In this document: piece by piece, positions 50,077 through 53,874 of the stretch | Layout: each line of letters opens with the position of its first letter | Numbering within the stretch: the stretch's first letter is position 1 | Origin: Deltaproteobacteria bacterium | GTDB taxonomy: Bacteria > Myxococcota_A > Polyangia > HGW-17 > JAJRWW01 | NCBI GenBank assembly: GCA_029938605.1 | Contig: JAOZUO010000044.1 | Coordinates: 1-53,874 of the forward strand | DNA: 53,874 nucleotides | Reading direction: 5' to 3' | Notes under the pieces: model-generated | The model's input: the letters and a program-made list of their open reading frames with translations, nothing else | The model's database searches: none | What the model was told of the DNA's origin: nothing | Position numbers and translations under genes: made by a program

Positions 50077-50556
50077 ATGTCCAGACCGCAAGCCGTAATC
50101 AAGACCAAGTTCGGAGACATCACCGTGGAGCTGTTCGACGACATCGCTCCAAACCACGTCAAGAACTTCCTAGACCTGGCCAACAAGAACTTCTACAACG
50201 GCACCACCTTCCACCGGGTCATCCCGGGCTTCATGATCCAGGGCGGCTGTCCCAACACCAAGCCCGGCGCCTCGGGCGCCCCCGGCACGGGCGGCCCCGG
50301 CTACAACATCGACGCGGAGTTCAACGACACCAAGCACAAGCGTGGCATCCTGTCCGCGGCCCGAGCCGCCGATCCCAACAGCGCCGGTTGCCAGTTCTAC
50401 GTCGTAGTGAAGGACTCGCTCTTCCTGGACAACCAATACACCGCCTTCGGCAAGGTCCTGTCCGGCATGGAAGCGGCGGATCAGATCGTAGACCAACCGC
50501 GTGACGCCGGGGACATGCCCAAGGACCGCGTGGAAATGACCATCGAGGCCCTGTAG
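50077..50556 (+). CDS. Cyclophilin-type peptidyl-prolyl isomerase
   Basis: A 159-residue cytoplasmic cyclophilin that speeds cis-trans isomerisation of Xaa-Pro bonds. FHRVIPGFMIQGGCPNTKPGASGAPGTGGPGY is the family signature (the usual GGDP reads GGCP here), then ILSAARAADPNSAGCQFYVVV and TAFGKVLSGMEAADQI. It has no signal peptide, and GGAGG precedes the ATG. It lies 20 bp before the peptidase gene on the same strand and may be co-transcribed. Family assignment is secure; gene symbol is left open as ppiA/ppiB cannot be separated here. Confidence 0.95.
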   Translation: MSRPQAVIKTKFGDITVELFDDIAPNHVKNFLDLANKNFYNGTTFHRVIPGFMIQGGCPNTKPGASGAPGTGGPGYNIDAEFNDTKHKRGILSAARAADPNSAGCQFYVVVKDSLFLDNQYTAFGKVLSGMEAADQIVDQPRDAGDMPKDRVEMTIEAL

Positions 50557-50576
50557 CCTTCTCAGGGAGGCGCCAA

Positions 50577-52934
50577 GTGTCACTTCAGATCCCCCGCCAG
50601 TTGGGCGCACGCCGGGCCCTCGCCCCAACGATTGTCGCGCTTTTTTCCATGGTTCAGTTCCCGGCCTGCGAGCCGGTAAAACCGGCCAAACCGGATCCGA
50701 CTGCCCCCACCCTTGACCGTTTTGGTGCGGCGTCCCCAAAGACCTCGCCAACCCCCTTTGTGGGCAAACGGCTTGAGCTGGACGATCTCTTCGGCCCCAA
50801 GAGCCTCGCCGGCCGGCCACCGGGCAAGTTCAAGTGGTCTTCCGACGGCGCGCACCTGTACTATCTTCGGCCCAGCGCCACCGACGCCCGGGTGCTCGAC
50901 CTGTGGCAGATCCACACATCCACGGGCAAAGCCTCGGTGCTGGTCACCGCGGCGAGTCTACGCTCGGCGACCCCCGTCAAGCTCACCGAGGCCCAGAAGG
51001 CGGCTCGCGAGCGGCGCCGGGTGCGAAGCCGCGGCATCACGTCGTTTTTGCCCGACAAGGCGGGTCGGGGCATCGTGCTGCCCGTCGGCGGGATACTGCA
51101 CCACTACGACCCCAAGACGGGGCAGACGCGACGCCTGCTGAAAAAACCAGGCGGGGAGCTAGACCCCAAGCCCTCCCCCGACGGCAAATCCCTGGCCTTT
51201 GTCCGTTCTGGAAATCTGTGGGTGATGAACCTGGCCACGGGCCGACAACGCGCCCTCACCAAGACGGGCAAGTCCACGCTATCGAACGGCGTGGCCGAAT
51301 TCGTGGCCGCCGAGGAGCTGGATCGGCACACCGGCTACTGGTGGTCACCTGATTCGAAACGCATCGCCTACGCCGAGGTAGACGAGTCTGGGGTGAAGGT
51401 CATACAGCGCCCCGAGATCCATGCTACCCGCACCAAGGTGGTTTCCCAGCGCTACCCCGCCTCGGGCACGGCCAACGCCAAGGTGCGCCTGGGCGTAGCG
51501 AACCTGGCCACCGGCCGCACCACCTGGGTGGACCTTGGGGCCACCGCCGATAGATACCTCGCCCGGGTGCGGTGGGTGAAGACCTCCACGCCGGCGGGGA
51601 CCCGGGTGGCGGTGCAGACCCTTTCGAGGGACCAGCGTACGTTGACCCTGCGCCTGGCCGACCCGGCCACGGGCGCGAGCCGCGTGGTACTCACCGAACG
51701 GGATCCGCGGTACATCAACCTGCATAAGGACCTGCGCCCCCTGAAAAAGCGTCCGGCTTTCGTGTGGTCCACAGAGGCCAGCGGGTCCCGCCAGTTGGGG
51801 CTCTACGACTGGAACGGCAAGCTGCTGCGACCGCTGAGCAAGAAGCCGCTGTTCATCCATAAGGTCGTGGGCCTCGATGAGGAGAGCGGCGCGCTCTGGG
51901 CCACCGTGCCCACCGGGCGCGGCAAGGAGCTGCACCTATACCGCTTCGCCTTAGACGGCAAGGGGGCGCCGCGACGCATCAGCAAACGGGCGGGCTGGCA
52001 CCAGATCACCTTTAACCGCAAGTCCAGCCACTACGTGGACCGCTACTCCGCATTGTCCACGCCGCCCCAGGTGCGACTGCACCGGGCGGACGGATCGGTG
52101 GTGCAGACCCTGGACGCCAACGAGGCCAAGCACTACCGATCCTTCACGCTGGCCGCCAGCCGCTTCGTGGAGATCCCCGCCGAGGACGGCACGATCCTAA
52201 ACGGCCTGCTGCTGCACCCGCTGGGCGGTACCCCCCAAACACGGGCGCCCGCGATCATCTACACCTACGGAGGCCCCCACGGCCGCAGCGTGGCCAACCG
52301 CTGGCGGCGTATGGAGCCCTGGCACCAGTACCTGGCCCAGCGGGGTTTCGTGGTGCTCATCGTGGACGGCCGCGGAACGGCCTACCGGGGCAAGACCTTC
52401 GAGGCCAAGCTGCATATGCAGTTTGGACGAGTGGACGTGGCGGACGTGGCCGCCGCCGCCCGCTGGCTGGGTTCCCGCCCGGGCATAGACAAAGACCGCC
52501 TCGGCCTGTGGGGCTGGAGCTACGGTGGGTATCTCACCGTCACCACGCTGCTGCGCACGGGCAAGCTCTTCGCCGCCGGTGTGGCCGTGGCCCCGGTGGC
52601 GGACTGGACCCTGTACGACACCGCGTACACAGAGCGATACCTGGGCCACCCGCGGTCCAAGGCCGCCAAGAAGGCCTACGCCCAATCCAACCCCGTCCGG
52701 TTTGCCAAGGGACTGCAAACGAACCTGCTGCTCGTCCACGGCATGGCCGACGACAACGTGCTACTGCAGCACACCCTCATGCTCACCCAGGCCTTCCAGA
52801 AGCACGGTCGCCGCTTCGACCTCATGCTCTACCCGGGCAAGAAGCACTCCATCAAGGGCACCGCCACCCGCAAGCACCTGCTGGACGGCCTCCTCGCCTA
52901 CTTCCAGCGCCACCTGATCCGGGGGCGCCCGTAA
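50577..52934 (+). CDS. S9-family (dipeptidyl peptidase IV type) lipoprotein peptidase
   Basis: A 785-residue serine peptidase. The GTG start with AGGGAGG upstream gives a signal ending FPAC (lipobox). The N-terminal half is the DPP-IV propeller (SPDGKSLAFVRSGNLWVMNLATG, WWSPDSKRIAYAEVDES). The C-terminal alpha/beta-hydrolase domain has the triad Ser648 (GWSYGGYL), Asp725 (MADDNV) and His757 (KKHSIKG). The members cut dipeptides after Pro or related residues, usually outside the cytoplasm. FVAAEELDRHTGYWWSPD holds the Glu pair (EE) that binds the substrate N-terminus in DPP-IV. It is next to a cyclophilin, so a proline-related envelope function is possible but not shown. Confidence 0.94.
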   Translation: MSLQIPRQLGARRALAPTIVALFSMVQFPACEPVKPAKPDPTAPTLDRFGAASPKTSPTPFVGKRLELDDLFGPKSLAGRPPGKFKWSSDGAHLYYLRPSATDARVLDLWQIHTSTGKASVLVTAASLRSATPVKLTEAQKAARERRRVRSRGITSFLPDKAGRGIVLPVGGILHHYDPKTGQTRRLLKKPGGELDPKPSPDGKSLAFVRSGNLWVMNLATGRQRALTKTGKSTLSNGVAEFVAAEELDRHTGYWWSPDSKRIAYAEVDESGVKVIQRPEIHATRTKVVSQRYPASGTANAKVRLGVANLATGRTTWVDLGATADRYLARVRWVKTSTPAGTRVAVQTLSRDQRTLTLRLADPATGASRVVLTERDPRYINLHKDLRPLKKRPAFVWSTEASGSRQLGLYDWNGKLLRPLSKKPLFIHKVVGLDEESGALWATVPTGRGKELHLYRFALDGKGAPRRISKRAGWHQITFNRKSSHYVDRYSALSTPPQVRLHRADGSVVQTLDANEAKHYRSFTLAASRFVEIPAEDGTILNGLLLHPLGGTPQTRAPAIIYTYGGPHGRSVANRWRRMEPWHQYLAQRGFVVLIVDGRGTAYRGKTFEAKLHMQFGRVDVADVAAAARWLGSRPGIDKDRLGLWGWSYGGYLTVTTLLRTGKLFAAGVAVAPVADWTLYDTAYTERYLGHPRSKAAKKAYAQSNPVRFAKGLQTNLLLVHGMADDNVLLQHTLMLTQAFQKHGRRFDLMLYPGKKHSIKGTATRKHLLDGLLAYFQRHLIRGRP

Positions 52935-53813
52935 TCAGGGAAGCTTTTCCAATCGCTTGAGCTCGGTGGACATAAGGAACGGGAGGCGAAGCCGCTTCTC
53001 CAGGAGCTTCGCCCGGGTGACGAGATCGCCGCGCCCCACCGCGAGGGTGCGCCGCAGTCCCAATAGAACGTGGTTGGAGGAGATGTGGCCCTTGAGGCGC
53101 CAGACCTCGGTGAAGATCCGCGAATAGCGTTTCACCGAGATCGGGTAGCTGGCGTGGGTGGACCAGAGGTTGGCGGCGAGGACGCCATCGGGCTTGAGGA
53201 TACGACGCAGCCCGGTGACGAAGCGATCGCTCATCAGGTGCGGGGGGATGTGCTTGGCGTCGAAACAGTCCATCCAGATCACGTCGTACTGCCCGACCAC
53301 TTTGGCGTCGGCTGCCCGGGTGACGAACTTGAAAGCGTCCTCGATATGAACGCGGGTGCGGGGACTGGGCTTGTAATACAGGTGACGCTTGGCCACCTGC
53401 AAGACTCCAGAGTCGATCTCCACTACATCGATGTGAGCATCGGGGAAAGCACTGGCCACCAGCGAGGGCAGGGCCGCACCGCCGAGGCCGAGGACCAGGA
53501 CCCGGGTGACCGCGGGGCGCAAGACCACCGCGGCGAACATCATGCGCACGTACTCAAAGCGAAAGTCCAGCTTGTTGGCGCGGTTCACACAGGACTGGAT
53601 GGCCGTGCGCTTGCCAAAAGCCAGACAGCGATAGGCACCGTCGTCCCAGACGATGATGTTGGAGTAGGGGGTCTTGAGACGGGCCACGATGGCGGAGTCG
53701 TTCTCCGCGGGGGAGCGGCGCCCCCCGGTGGTGGGGGACGGACTGCTGCCCTTGTCCGGGCAGGCCACTGCCGACAGCGATATCAGTGCCAATACCGTGA
53801 ACCGTGAAACCAT
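52935..53813 (-). CDS. Spermidine-synthase-fold protein with N-terminal signal
   Basis: A 292-residue protein. MVSRFTVLALISLSAVACPDKG looks like a signal with a Cys after AVA, a weak lipobox. From about residue 60 it matches the spermidine-synthase/methyltransferase fold: VLVLGLGGAALPSLVAS (nucleotide loop), HIDVVEIDSGVLQVAKRHL, VHIEDAFKFV and the DxxD-like MDCFDAKHIPPHL. In true spermidine synthase the gate region is different, and a secreted copy has no access to decarboxylated SAM, so activity is doubtful. Alternative start 19 codons upstream (53870) would bury the signal. It converges with the peptidase, whose stop abuts its own. Confidence 0.82.
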   Translation of the reverse strand: MVSRFTVLALISLSAVACPDKGSSPSPTTGGRRSPAENDSAIVARLKTPYSNIIVWDDGAYRCLAFGKRTAIQSCVNRANKLDFRFEYVRMMFAAVVLRPAVTRVLVLGLGGAALPSLVASAFPDAHIDVVEIDSGVLQVAKRHLYYKPSPRTRVHIEDAFKFVTRAADAKVVGQYDVIWMDCFDAKHIPPHLMSDRFVTGLRRILKPDGVLAANLWSTHASYPISVKRYSRIFTEVWRLKGHISSNHVLLGLRRTLAVGRGDLVTRAKLLEKRLRLPFLMSTELKRLEKLP

Positions 53814-53874
53814 GGTTTCAAACACTACAGGGAGATGCCTCCAGTACGCTACTTCAAAATATTGGGCCAAGGCC

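Overview
The window is GC-rich DNA from a Gram-negative bacterium. It encodes outer-membrane beta-barrels, an OmpA-type protein with calcium-binding thrombospondin-3 repeats, LysM/SLT murein hydrolase functions, c-type cytochromes and more than ten lipoproteins with long low-complexity or Cys-rich tails. This style, with tandem DPGSDNP, CCSG and acidic Asp repeats, TTG/GTG starts and many ECF sigma factors, fits a delta-proteobacterial lineage such as Myxococcota or Bradymonadota. That is inference from gene content; no rRNA or tRNA gene was seen.

Left arm (1-9.8 kb): a compact module for respiratory reduction of nitrate to ammonium. A rightward, tightly overlapping operon encodes NapD, NapA, an unusual tetraheme protein that looks like two NapB halves in tandem, NrfH and pentaheme NrfA. 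Divergent from it are a tetraheme cytochrome lipoprotein, a 4x[4Fe-4S] NrfC-like protein, a ten-helix NrfD-like membrane protein and an Rrf2-family regulator with three Cys. A perfect 16-bp palindrome lies in the shared promoter region. Together the genes would carry electrons from quinol to nitrate and then nitrite in the periplasm. NapC, NapG and NapH are not in the window, so NrfH and/or the NrfCD-like complex probably feed NapA too.

Region 9.8-21.7 kb is accessory: a lipoprotein, an ECF sigma operon with a DUF6249-type membrane protein and a small two-helix membrane protein, an alpha/beta hydrolase, a 0.7-kb non-coding stretch with two families of direct repeats, and a seven-repeat beta-propeller lipoprotein. 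Next is the most interesting block: an ECF sigma factor, a zinc-finger anti-sigma factor, a small basic secreted protein and a TPR-plus-beta-barrel outer-membrane protein. They are transcribed away from a lipoprotein built of about twelve CCSG six-cysteine repeats. The two divergent units carry identically built ECF promoters (GGGAACAA, then CGTCTACG, 17-nt spacer), which ties the lipoprotein and the sigma operon into one regulon.

Region 20.9-38 kb mixes housekeeping genes (pyruvate kinase, TatA, MltD-like transglycosylase, RluA-type pseudouridine synthase, PurF) with envelope genes (GspC-like PDZ lipoprotein, lipoprotein/barrel pair, PQQ-propeller lipoprotein, MJ0042 zinc-ribbon protein, OmpA/TSP3 protein) and an orphan HicB-like protein with an Arg/Gly-rich tail.

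Region 38-53.9 kb holds a metallophosphoesterase, a VKOR-DsbA fusion, a YncE-propeller/phosphatase lipoprotein, a YfbK-like vWA lipoprotein, a small Cys lipoprotein, a histidine kinase/response regulator/lipoprotein operon, a PilZ protein, a cyclophilin, an S9 peptidase lipoprotein and a spermidine-synthase-fold lipoprotein. No transposase, integrase, CRISPR array or phage gene was recognised.
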